This document shows positions 23,742-33,790 of a stretch of DNA of 64,000 nucleotides, piece by piece. The stretch is from Talaromyces rugulosus (taxonomy: Eukaryota; Ascomycota; Eurotiomycetes; Eurotiales; Trichocomaceae): positions 4,402,001 to 4,466,000 of the forward strand of contig NC_049561.1 of the NCBI RefSeq assembly GCF_013368755.1, in the 5' to 3' direction. A program made the position numbers and the translations under genes. Position 1 is the stretch's first letter. Each line of letters begins with the position of its first letter. The notes under the pieces were generated by a model that saw only the letters and a list, made by a program, of their open reading frames with translations, had not been told where the DNA came from and made no database searches.

Positions 23742-24640
23742 TGAGAACGAAACTTTTTTTCAACCTTTGCATATATATATTATTGAATGAAGTCTATGAT
23801 TCTGTGTTTACAAACCGCAGGGTGGTTTATCACGACGGACTGCCTCGTTTTGAGTTTTGGCGGGCCTGGCTGTGATGTTGATATTGAGGCATTCTTGAAC
23901 GTGGCTGGAGTTTTGGGGTTTGATCAACTGGTTGTTTGGTGCAATAGATACAAACTTTTATTCTGAATATTATTCATTCATTTACTCATTGTTTAACCAT
24001 GTGAAACCGGCACCGACTCGCGCCGTGTCCGGGCTCGGACCTTATCCCAATTCTCAAGACTCAGCTTGAATGAGCATTGACCGTAACTTGAACCCAACTA
24101 GAGTCCTCGATATGATTGCTAGACACTCCTTTGAGATCTCCTGACCCCGGCAACAGGCCTGTTTGCTTGAGTCATTATTTTACGCGAGCAGCTGTACAAC
24201 CCTGCCAATGGAGACAGTATAGGAGGACATACGTCACACACCGCGGGCCATATACCGAGCGCGCTTTGGAAACAAAGCTCCCAGTTTCTCGGTCGAGAGA
24301 GTTAGCAGGCATTGGCGCAGTAATTTGCACGCGATCCGGACGGAACATGGCCCGTATAGCGGATCCCCATTCCTTGGTCTCGTGCATCGGAGATATGGCC
24401 GAGTCAACGGGATCGGCTCGTTGGATGACTCGAAATGCGCCATCCCCGTGGGGATTCCTAGCACTACTGTTTCTCTTGGGTTTTGGGGTAGTTTTTGCGG
24501 GGGTCTCCACTGTTACGCGCCGGGGAGAGTAGTCGACTTCTGTGATGCCATGCGAACAATAAATAGGCGCTGGTGACCCAGTTTTTTGGACATGCCAGCT
24601 TCACTGACTGTGAGCATATTATCTTTCTTTGACAGTCACG
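23742..24640. other. Intergenic, SMC4 3' flank and MFS porter promoter
   Basis: 899 bp between tandem + strand genes. An AT-rich 3' flank with TATATATATT is present at about 23770. The remainder is of mixed composition and carries the upstream region of the sugar porter. Open stretches at about 24116-24532 on both strands show no recognisable protein features. Confidence 0.4.
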
Positions 24641-26627
24641 ATGTTAGAAGGTTATTCTTTGGAGATTGCCTTGACCGCTGCCAACTCGGCAGCGCAGGCG
24701 TGGTATGGCTATGATCAGGTATGTATACACCTTTCGAGATGATAGTAATTGTATAGGGACTCGGCTTACTGTTATAGGGTGTTGTCAGCGGTGTCTTGAT
24801 CAGCCCGGATTTCATCGACACTTTTCCTCAGACAAAAGTCTCCAATATACAGGGTATAACTGCGAGTTGCTTTTCTGTGAGTTGGTCGCCTTGATTTCGC
24901 CAAAATTGCATGCTGACTGGTTGTCCCCAGCTAGGAAACTTGGCTGGCTGCCTGGCAGCAGCTACTTGGGGTAACAGACTTGGTCGGAAGAACACATTGA
25001 GGGTTGGGGCCGTGATAAGTTGCATTGGAGCTATCTTGCAGTTCGCAGCAACAGCTTTTCCTCAACTGATTGTTGGCCGTGTTATCAATGGAGTTGGAAA
25101 TGGTGAGTCGGAAATGCCTGGAACTGATGCATGGGTTCTGACCTTTTATGTCTAGGAATGACTAGTTCAACCTGCGGAATCTACCAAGCTGAATCGTGCC
25201 GTGGACATAGGCGAGGAAAACTGTCTGTCATTGTGGTTCTGCACAATGTGGTATTTTACTGTGCTGCAACTTGGCTCACTCTTGCATGCTCGTTTGCAAG
25301 CGGAGGATGGCAGTGGAGGCTTCCGCTATCCCTGCAGGTGCATTTTCATTCTCTGAAAATTCAAGGCAAAAAGGCTGACAATTAATAGATTGTGCCTTGC
25401 ATGGTGATGGTCTCCATATTACCTTTCATCCCGGAGAGTCCGCGGTGGCTTCTCATGCACGACAAACTAGAAGAAGGCACCGACTCGTTGCGACGATACC
25501 TTGGAAAGGGGCTATCTTCAGACGATCCCACTGTCCAAAAGGAACTGGCTTCCATTCTCGGCGCAATTCGGACTGAAAGGGAGTCACGCATCTCTTTCCG
25601 AGAAGTCATTACCAACAACGACCGCTCTGGACATTTAAAACGACTGCTACTAGGATGCGGAGGGCAATTTATGCAGGTTAGTTGGGTAGCTCTAAGAAGA
25701 AAGGAAAAAAAGTTATTCTGACAGTGAATAGCAATTCGGCGGAATAAATGCACTCAATTACTACTTTCCAACTATATTGACAGATAATATTGGACAAACG
25801 GAACTGATGGCTCGGATTTTGACAGGCTGTAACGCAACTTCGTACATGATCTCGTCGGGCATGTGTTTTTGGATGATTGAACGGTTTGGTCGACGCTCCT
25901 TGATGCTCAGCGGTCTTACTATGCAGTGCTTTGCATACTTGATGGTGGCGATATCGGTGGCCTTTCTTGCGCATGCACCTCTCCAGGTACGCCCATAAAA
26001 CATTTGTATAAAACAGACAAAAAATTCTAACGTGTGAATTAATAGTGGGGTGCAGTCGCTATTACTTTCCTCTTCTTCTATTACGCCGTCTTTGGCTGCA
26101 CGTGGGGCATGGTGCCCTGGGTGTACCAGGCTGAGATCAACTCGCTAGCGATGCGTACAGAAGGAGCTGCAGCAGCGACGGCGACAAACTGGGTATGTTC
26201 TTTTGGCTTACTACGGAGATATCTGCTAATATTTTTCAGTTGTTTGGCTTTGTCTGCACTCAGTTCACGCCGACTGGCATCCAAAACATCGGTTATCGGT
26301 TCTACATCAGTACGTTGAGATATTTTGCTACTTGAATATTCACTTCTAATGCTATATATAGTCTTTGCCTGTTTCAATCTTGTATTCATCGCTGTGGTCT
26401 ACTTCCTCTATCCAGAGACTGCCAATCGAACACTCGAGGATTTGGATGCCTATTTCGACCGCGACTCTGGCCACAAGACGATTATTCCATTTGGCGACAA
26501 GAGTTCCAAGTCGACTGCGCGGCCATTGGAGGCTATCGAGGCTGAAGCCCGCCGGGTTGCTGCGAGTGGCAAGCAGATTGATGCGAACAAGGTCTCTGCT
26601 ACTCATGTCGAGGATGTCGAGGCATAA
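24641..26627 (+). CDS. MFS sugar transporter (SP family), nine exons
   Basis: The exons are 24641-24718, 24778-24876, 24931-25102, 25156-25337, 25389-25676, 25732-25986, 26046-26192, 26240-26309 and 26362-26627, giving 518 aa. Sugar-porter signatures appear in order: WYGYDQGVVSGVL, WGNRLGRKNT, PESPRWLL, QFGGINALNYYFPTI, ERFGRRSLML, WGMVPWVYQAEI and PETANRTLEDLD. About twelve hydrophobic segments are visible. This is a plasma-membrane H+/sugar symporter or facilitator by family; the substrate cannot be read from sequence. The GRG-type segment between TM4 and TM5 is present but slightly atypical (ESCRGHRRGKLS). The gene has many introns compared with its neighbours, each phased cleanly. It is convergent with the RPS20 gene. 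Confidence 0.92.
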
Positions 26628-27137
26628 TTGAGGGATGTACGGGTTAGCATAGAGTATACTTGCTAGATCTAAGAATCGTTTAGTCAATACAATGCATTTC
26701 TCCGTGAAAATCCTCTTGTCATCATCAATAATACCAATAATTATCGGGTTTTGTGTTAAGTCTCATCTCATCGGAATAGTGCCGGACGGGCCTTGTTCGC
26801 CCGCGTCAAGCTCGGTGCCGAGCCCGAGCTGAGGTGAGCCGGCTAGACGAGGTACAATGGATCTGATCTGGCTCAAGCAAGACTACGCAGGTGGCTTTGC
26901 AATTTTGGACTCGTCCACAGGCGAGTCATGAGCAGAGTGCCAAGTTAGGACTAATAGTCCATGGCTAATGCCCTACACGGAGCAAATATTGTCTTGTCTT
27001 TCCCATTTTTATTCATTTTGACTATTCTCGTTGAATATATACCGGACCCTCGTCGTAACCGATCATGAACATACTCATAAACGCGCTCGTACTGCTCGTA
27101 GTCAAACCCAACGACCGCCAAAAACAATGCAGCCCGT
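26628..27137. other. Convergent intergenic region, MFS porter / RPS20
   Basis: 510 bp between two 3' ends. It is AT-rich near 26690-26760, followed by a GC-rich patch with repeated GAGCC/GCTCG at about 26800-26860. No gene is supported. Confidence 0.4.
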
Positions 27138-27665
27138 TTAAGCAGCAATGGTAACCTCGACCTCGACACCAGCCTCGATGTTGATAATGATCTGCTTGAC
27201 GGTCTCGGTGGGGGCGTGGAGACTTTTTTTTTTATTCATTAGTACACAATGACCGAAATAAAACGACGGAAAAAGGAAGACTCACTCGATGAGACGCTTG
27301 TGGATGCGCATCTCGTACTTGTCCCAGGTCTTGGAACCCTCTCCGTTGGGGGTCTTACGGGTGGAGATCTGCAGGGTCTTGGTGGGAAGACGGACTGTTA
27401 TACACCTAATCAGCTTGTCGTTCGTAGGACACAAAAATGTGTGAACTAACCTGGTCCCTTCACGGTGAGAGACTTCGTCTTGGCGCGATCAATGAGCTCC
27501 TGGCAGACCTTCTCGAGCGAGGCGACCTTGCGCGAGGTGAGGGTGATGCGGATCTTGTGGACCTTCTGCTTGGAATTAGTATGCATGAATGAATTGGACG
27601 AGTCGAATATCGTGAAGACGTACCGGTCCCTCACCGAAATCCTTCTCTGGCTTCTGGAAAGACAT
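27138..27665 (-). CDS. rps20: 40S ribosomal protein uS10 (Rps20)
   Basis: The four exons are 27665-27624, 27565-27451, 27394-27286 and 27222-27138, giving 116 aa. The product begins [14 protein letters not shown] and contains the uS10 core [18 protein letters not shown], the family hallmark [20 protein letters not shown] and [17 protein letters not shown]. uS10 sits in the beak/entry region of the small subunit. The N-terminal tail has Lys at 5 and 8, equivalent to the yeast Rps20 lysines that Hel2 ubiquitylates on collided ribosomes (K6 and K8). Three introns within the first 95 codons are usual for fungal ribosomal-protein genes. The third acceptor (AAAAAAG at 27223) lacks a pyrimidine tract. 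The gene is divergent from CUE3. Confidence 0.96.
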
Positions 27666-27947
27666 TTTGAGTAGAATGCGACTGCAATCAAGACCTGATC
27701 ACGGCGTGTGGTGTGCAAAGTGCTATTTTATTTTCGCAAGTCTTGGCGGCTCGGTTATATTGCGCTAGTCCGGATACGGCAATGACTAAGCACTGCGACA
27801 TATCCATCCCTCTCAACCAATAATGAATGACCGTTGACCATCACTAAGAATTACTCATTTGTCGTCTTTCATGACCATGCACAGGTATATAACCTACCTG
27901 TTGCACCTCGCTCTACTGTCAAGCCCCACGACAACAACAACAGCTCC
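27666..27947. promoter_or_regulatory. Bidirectional promoter, RPS20 / CUE3-like
   Basis: 282 bp between the two start codons. The CUE3 frame is open upstream as far as 27834 without an ATG, so the start at 27948 sets the boundary. Ribosomal-protein promoters are strong, so the partner gene is likely exposed to the same control. Confidence 0.55.
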
Positions 27948-29981
27948 ATGGACCTGCCCCTCCTAGTCCCCGTCCCCCCGCCGCCAGTGCGGGCGGCCAT
28001 CCCCAATGAAGCATGGGGAGCTATACTGGATGCATGGATCCTGCTCACCGAGCTGCGCCTGCACACAGCGAGTCAAACTCAAGAAGAATTCGAGAAATGC
28101 GCGAGCGCGCACAGCTTCAGCCTGCCGTTTCTGGCGTCATACTTTGCCGCGCATGGTGATGCCAGGGTGCATGGCGGTGCGCACGACAGCCGGAAAACGA
28201 AGCGGTTGCGCAAGTCCGTGTTTGGCCTGGCGAGGCGGTACTATCTCGACACGAGCAGCAGTGCTGGAGAGGGCGGGTTGTTGGATTGGAGGCTGCTGGG
28301 TGATTTCAGCGAGTGCTATCATTCGCACGCGGCGGCGCTGAGGGAGCTGTTGTCTGAAGTGTGGAATCGATATAGTGCGCAGATCACGGCCAGTCTGCAA
28401 AAGGGCAAAAGCGAGATTATGCAGCAGCTGCAGAAGAAGACAGCTGAAGAGATTATAACTGATATCCGAAGACTCACCATCTTGGCCGCGACGCTCCCCC
28501 AGGTCGGCCATGTGCTGATGACCGGATCTGACTATCTGGACGCGCTTTACGACGCTTACAAGCCAGCTAGTAGCAGTGCCGCCTTGAAAAGCGCTCTAGC
28601 TGCCAATGCCTATGTAGGGCTGACGTCACTGCTCAAAGCAGTCAAACCGAACCTGTCGCTTTTACTCGACCATCTGTTTACCCTCAAGGTTGCCGCGGGG
28701 GTAGGCAGCGCTACAAAGGACAGTAAAAAACCCGGACTTCTTTCGGACTTGGTGTGCAGTACGGACATGCTGATTCGAATTGAGCGCTATCTCGTCTCTG
28801 CGCCGCAGAAACGCGGCCAGGACCTGGTCAGCTCTTTGCGAACGTATCAGCAAGAGATGAAACAGTTCCACCACCGGCACCAACGGCACAAGAAGAGAAC
28901 AGACAAGGGGAAGGCTGCTGTAGATGTGCATGCACACAAACTCTCTTTAATTACGCAAATACAAGACCTTTTCCCGGACTTCGGCGCTGGATATGTACTT
29001 CGACTACTGGACTTTTACAACGACAGCGTCGAGACGATAATGGGACATTTGCTCGAAGACTCAATGTCTACAGAGCTCAAATCTCTGGACACGTCTGAGC
29101 CTTTGCCAGAAACACCCATCGCACATGACGTGCTAGAACCGCATAACCACACACCCGACCTGACTGAACAGCCGGTATTCACACGCAACATCGACTTGAA
29201 AGAAAACGACCCCCTCATACAAGCCGCACTCTCCTCCTCCTCCGACACTGGTCAAAACAAGAAACTTCACTTTGGCCGCGCCACCAGCGAAACCACCGCC
29301 GACGCGCTCCTCGCCGACCGCAGTCAGCACGCTACCAACAAAGCCGCCATCCTGTCTGCTCTCGCCACATTTGACTCTGACGACGACGAGCGCGACGATA
29401 CCTACGACGTGGCCGACGTGGGCGGCACGGTGGATGCTCCCGACACAGAAGAAAAGCAGCGTGGCCGCTCCGCCGAGGAAACAGATACCGTGCTGTATCG
29501 CGCCTGGAAAGCCACGCCCGCGCTGTTTGCGCGTGATTCGAACACGCGTCGGTCTCAGCCGCGTGCGGCGCTGAAGCGCGAGATGGGTATGACGGATGAG
29601 GCGATTGAGGGGTGGGCGGTGATGCTGCAGCGCGATGCGAAGAAGGAGGCTCGTTTGGAGTCGAAAATTGCTCTTGGAGCGGGCGTAGCAGCAGGAGCAG
29701 GAGGAGCAGCGGCGGCGGCAGCGGCAGGGCAGCCGGGTCTTGCGTCGACAGCGTATCGAAAGCCCAGGGAGGATATTGGCAGTGATGAGGAGGATGCTAG
29801 TGATGGTGACCGGGCTACTGGAAGTGCACGAGGCAGAGGCAGAGGGAGAGGACGAGGTGGTGGTGGTGATGGTTTAGGTCGTGGAGGTCGAGGACGTGGA
29901 GGAGGACGAGGCCGAGGCGCGAATCATCGCCGGCGCGATCAGCACGCAAAAAAGATGGCGCGGGCAATGCCTGCTTCATAA
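27948..29981 (+). CDS. CUE-domain protein, Cue3/Rqt3 (ASCC2) homologue
   Basis: Single exon of 677 aa from the ATG at 27948 (MDLPLLVPVPPPP), chosen because it fits the usual N-terminus of fungal relatives and there is no ATG upstream in frame. The N-terminal ~300 residues are helical (WILLTELRL, LPQVGHVLMTGSDYLDALYD) as in ASCC2/Cue3. A CUE domain lies at ~333-372 (QIQDLFPDFGAGYVLRLLDF). The C-terminus is acidic, followed by an Ala/Gly stretch and an RG/GRGRG-rich tail (~626-665). Cue3/Rqt3 is a subunit of the RQC-trigger complex (with Slh1 and Rqt4), which binds K63-linked ubiquitin on collided ribosomes and splits them. The RG tail suggests RNA or ribosome contact. It is convergent with the GH92 gene, 74 bp away. 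Confidence 0.85.
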   Translation: MDLPLLVPVPPPPVRAAIPNEAWGAILDAWILLTELRLHTASQTQEEFEKCASAHSFSLPFLASYFAAHGDARVHGGAHDSRKTKRLRKSVFGLARRYYLDTSSSAGEGGLLDWRLLGDFSECYHSHAAALRELLSEVWNRYSAQITASLQKGKSEIMQQLQKKTAEEIITDIRRLTILAATLPQVGHVLMTGSDYLDALYDAYKPASSSAALKSALAANAYVGLTSLLKAVKPNLSLLLDHLFTLKVAAGVGSATKDSKKPGLLSDLVCSTDMLIRIERYLVSAPQKRGQDLVSSLRTYQQEMKQFHHRHQRHKKRTDKGKAAVDVHAHKLSLITQIQDLFPDFGAGYVLRLLDFYNDSVETIMGHLLEDSMSTELKSLDTSEPLPETPIAHDVLEPHNHTPDLTEQPVFTRNIDLKENDPLIQAALSSSSDTGQNKKLHFGRATSETTADALLADRSQHATNKAAILSALATFDSDDDERDDTYDVADVGGTVDAPDTEEKQRGRSAEETDTVLYRAWKATPALFARDSNTRRSQPRAALKREMGMTDEAIEGWAVMLQRDAKKEARLESKIALGAGVAAGAGGAAAAAAAGQPGLASTAYRKPREDIGSDEEDASDGDRATGSARGRGRGRGRGGGGDGLGRGGRGRGGGRGRGANHRRRDQHAKKMARAMPAS

Positions 29982-30055
29982 CTACTATACTAGACGATAA
30001 ATAAATGATAACGAATACACGAGTAGACGATTAATTACTCTCCATACTAGTTTGT

Positions 30056-33005
30056 CTACACAGTAAAATGGCCCGGCGAGGGCGGCACATCGCCAGATTC
30101 CCAGTTCTTCATCCCCTCGCCCAGCTCAAATTCGATACTACCGCCGTTGACAAACACGTCCTCGTGCTCAAACCAGTTCTTGTTCCATTTTTTGCCATTC
30201 ACCTTGAGACTCTGCACGTAGAAGCCCTGGTCGAGTCCGGACGCGGTGATGTGCAGGGTTTTGTTAAAGTTGACTGTCATATTGATTTCGGGAAAAGAAG
30301 GCGAACCGACGAGGTAGACTGGCTGCGTGACGACGGGGTACAGGCCTATCAGCTGCCAGAGCAGCCATGAGTTCATGGCTCCGGCGTCGCTATTGCCGGG
30401 GACACCGTATGCGGCGTCTTTGAAGCTGGGGACTGTTAGATAGATCTGTAGATGTAGACAACTGACGACGGGCTTACTATGTAGTGCTGAGGTTGCGTGT
30501 CTGCTGCACCGACTTGGCCTGCTTGTTGATGTAGTGGTACAGATAGGGGGTCATGAAATCAGGTTCGTTTCTATTTCACAATTAGCAGCTGTCATATAAT
30601 TCAGAACAGACTGGACGCACCCAATGTTCATCAGTGTCGTTATGCCGGCGCCGTTGGCTCCGAGGTTCTGCTTGGCAAGACCAGGCACAAACTAAACAGT
30701 TAGCTAATTTCAGAAAGAGAGAGACAAAGAAATACCATAGTGTCTAGTCTGGACTCAAAGGTCGAGTTTCCGCCCATAAACTCGATCAACGTTTTCATGT
30801 CATGAGGGATGACAAAGGAATACTCTGCAGTCGAATAAACATCAATACGAATATCAATAGCAAAAAATATGGAGGGGGAGCCCACCCCATGGAATCCCTT
30901 CATACGTAATGGCACTCCATTCGCAATTACCGCAATATAACGGGTCATAGCCAGTGTAATTGAAGGTGCCATTCGAAAACTTTGGTGCCAGGAACCCCGT
31001 AAAATTCAAACTGCTAACGTCGTGATCCCATATATGCTGCCACCCAGCAGACCTATTCAGATACTTTAGCTGATCTTCGGGCTTCACACCTGCGGCAACC
31101 TGGCTCAGCGCGAAATCATTCAGACTGTACTCGACTGTGCGCGAGAGAGAGCGCGAGTTGCGGTCGACGGAGATGTAGCCGAGCTCGAGCCAGTCGCCGA
31201 GGGCGCCGCGGCCCTCCTTTGTGCTGCCTGTCAGGTCGGTTGGGTCAAAGGTGTTGTATGGGATGACTTCGGCGTCCTTGACCATAGCTGCGTACGCCTC
31301 GGACCAGTCTATATCACCGCGCAGGCCTTTAACGTAGGCGTCGGCAAGCACATTGTCGGCATCGGAGCCTCCCTGTGTCAGTCCGTTCCAGTTGCCTGAT
31401 CGTCCGTCGGGCATGAAGCCTTCGTGTCTGATAAAGTTAGCTAAAGAAGGGTAAAAGGAGTAGCAGATCTCACGTGTAAATGTCGACGACGCCACGGATC
31501 ATGGACTCGTAGTATTTCGGCTGGATGATGTGGTACAAGCTCACAGTGCAGCGAAAAATATCCCCTATAGGTCAAAGTCAGACGGAGAGGCATAGTTCAT
31601 GACACAAAAAAAAAAAAAAAAAAAAAACTTACACATGGTGTAGAAGTCGTCCCACGACGGCACCGATGAATCCCACAGAGGGTTCTCGCCCGTCCTGTCC
31701 GACGGCATGAGATGCGTAAAGTATAACGAGCTGTACAAGAGTCGCACGTTGGTCATGTTGGTCGAGTCGTCAACGGGCACCCGAATCTTGCTGAAGACGT
31801 CCTGGTTCCATTCCTTGACTGCGTCAGAGACGGTGTCGTTGACCTTCCACGAGGGAATCTCCGAGGCAATGTAGGCCTTTGCCTTGGCGGTCGAGATAAA
31901 CGAGATTCCGATGCGAGACGAAATCTCATCCAGCGCGTCGCTGTCCCAGCTGAACAGAGCACCAACACGGTCATTCATAGGGCCTGACGATGCCTTGGTT
32001 GTTTGATTGCCATAGATAGGCTGGGGAATGTCGCCGTTGGCCTGGACATGGTACCGGGGGATCGGATCTGTGTTTGCACCGGAGAACACCTGGGCAGATT
32101 TGGCGTCTGTGGAGAATTCGCCGTAAAAGTAAATGGTAAACGGGGCACCTAGTCAATTGTCAGTGTATATCCAGTTACAGGTCATTATCGTTAGACTAAC
32201 CATTATTGAATCCGCCAATGTAGGTGCCATAGCCCTGGTACGATTTGCCATCGTCGTTGATCTCGATCTCGCCGCCAACGTAGAACTGCGAGCTGGGGTT
32301 TCCTGGAGAGCCGGGGAGGTACTACCGGAGTTAGCCCGGGCAAATTGTATAGGAGAAGGCCATCTCGTACATGAGAAACATCGACGAGGACGTATTTCTC
32401 GCCGCTGGGGAACGAGTATGTGATGATACCGGCGTGTCTCGAGGCCGACAGCTCTGCCACGACGCCGCTTTGCAGGGTCGTCTTGAAATATCCGACCGTG
32501 GCCGTGTCATTGCCAACCTTGAGCCGTCAGTCTGTCTGCCAGTACACAAGAAAAAAGAGATCATACCCTCGGCTGGGCATAAGTGCTGTTGTCGAGGATG
32601 TTCACAGGGGCATCGATCGAGGTCAGTGGCATCTGGGGGACGACGCCGTACTTGGGCTCGCCGCCAGTGCCACTCTCGTGCATCATGGCTACATACTCTA
32701 TTAGCATTTCCTGAATCTGATACAAGGAGGGGGAGAACGTTACTGAAGGCAGTGACATTGCCGTCTGGCGTCCAGCCGCCATTGAGCACGGCGAGATCCC
32801 AGTTGGCGGCGGTGCTGTCGAGGCCAAACTTGACGACGCCAAACGGACGCGCGCCGCCAACGAAGATATCGCCTCCGCCAAAGCCCTGACCAGGCGTTGG
32901 GCCTTCGGAGCCGATGAAGGCATTCACATACTGCGAGTAGTCTACTGCTGCTGCTGCTGCTGCTGAGGCAAGACTGCCCAGTGCGGTGAGGATCAGGGAG
33001 CGCAT
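30056..33005 (-). CDS. Secreted alpha-1,2-mannosidase, GH92
   Basis: The eleven exons are 33005-32744, 32688-32567, 32517-32371, 32321-32201, 32148-31633, 31564-31474, 31427-30886, 30824-30736, 30691-30621, 30570-30478 and 30425-30056, giving 807 aa. All junctions keep phase. A signal peptide with an Ala run (SLASAAAAAA) opens the protein. Family GH92 blocks are VNAFIGSEGPTPGQGFGGGD, MMHESGTGGEPKYG, PSWDDFYTMWDIFRC, EGFMPDGRSGNWNGLTQGG and the C-terminal CGNCEWSAITYEGIPW. GH92 enzymes are Ca-dependent inverting exo-mannosidases trimming alpha-mannose from N-glycans and mannans. About ten N-glycosylation sequons fit secretion. Intron 5 holds a 20+ nt T run directly after its donor. Nothing indicates loss of function. 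Confidence 0.93.
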
Positions 33006-33322
33006 TTTGGCATGGGATGTCTCATGATGCCGGTGTAGCCGTGAGATGCAGCACAGATTATATATACCTGTGCAAGGTTACATTCCAGACGAGGCATTTG
33101 AACTGCAGCTGCCCCGCGTCTCCATGGTCGATTGGACACCAGCCAGGAACTAGTAAGAAGTTAGGAGCAAACTGTCGTGAAGCTATGAAATGCTACTAGT
33201 CATGTTGTGTGAGGGGAAAGCGGAGAGATCGACACGCGTCGGCGATTTCTACCCCGGAAACAACGAAGCACAGAAGAAAAAAAAAAAAGTTAATAATCAA
33301 GAGAGACGCTAGAGAAGTAACA
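33006..33322. other. Intergenic, GH92 promoter / MGMT 3' flank
   Basis: 317 bp between tandem minus-strand genes. An A11-12 run lies near 33277-33288, just beyond the alkyltransferase stop. No gene is seen. Confidence 0.4.
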
Positions 33323-33790
33323 TTATTTCAATTCCACAAAATCCACAAAACAAACCCCCCCAGCCTTGCCCGTCTCATCAAACAATACGCCCTCCTCGTC
33401 CAGCAGCTTGCGCTTCTCGACCGAGTACTCGCCGCCGTTGTTCCACGCGCCCTTGTAGCCGCCCAGCGAGCGGTCGGTGGCCAGCACGCGGTGGCACGGC
33501 ACGGCGGGCGCGAACGGGTTGTTTTTCATTGCGCTTCCAATGGCGCGTGGGCCTGAGGAGAGATGGCGAGCGAGTGCAGAGTATGTGGTCCAGCGGCCGC
33601 GGGGGACAGAGAGCAGTGTGCGGTAGACGCGCCGGCGAAAGGGAGACAGCGTGGGATGTGTGGCGATGCGAGAGAGCGGTTTGCGGAGGAGGTCTGTTTG
33701 TTGTTGCTGTTGTTGTTCGTGTTGTTGTTTTGGTGTTTTGGCTGGCTTGTGAGGAGAGGCCAGCTGTGTCGCTACCGCGGTCGATGCCAT
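33323..33790 (-). CDS. O6-alkylguanine-DNA alkyltransferase (methylated-DNA--cysteine methyltransferase)
   Basis: Single exon of 155 aa. The active-site block NPFAPAVPCHRVL contains the acceptor Cys (C99) in the invariant PCHR motif. The preceding RGRWTTYSALARHL and IGSAMKNN form the helix-turn-helix and Asn hinge, and GGYKGAW..KRKLLDEEG is the usual C-terminal end. The protein removes alkyl groups from O6-guanine by irreversible transfer to this Cys. It consists essentially of the catalytic domain; the N-terminal ~45 residues are Gln-rich low complexity (Q at ~22-32) rather than the usual N-terminal domain. Because the Cys is present it is a true transferase and not an alkyltransferase-like (ATL) protein. 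Confidence 0.93.
   Translation of the reverse strand: MASTAVATQLASPHKPAKTPKQQHEQQQQQQTDLLRKPLSRIATHPTLSPFRRRVYRTLLSVPRGRWTTYSALARHLSSGPRAIGSAMKNNPFAPAVPCHRVLATDRSLGGYKGAWNNGGEYSVEKRKLLDEEGVLFDETGKAGGVCFVDFVELK

Noticed and set aside
24116..24532. Overlapping open frames on both strands upstream of the MFS gene
   Set aside because: Neither shows hydrophobic, domain or codon patterns of a real protein; likely chance.
27834..27947. N-terminal extension of the CUE3-like protein
   Set aside because: The upstream in-frame part begins at a TTG, contains no ATG and does not resemble family N-termini.
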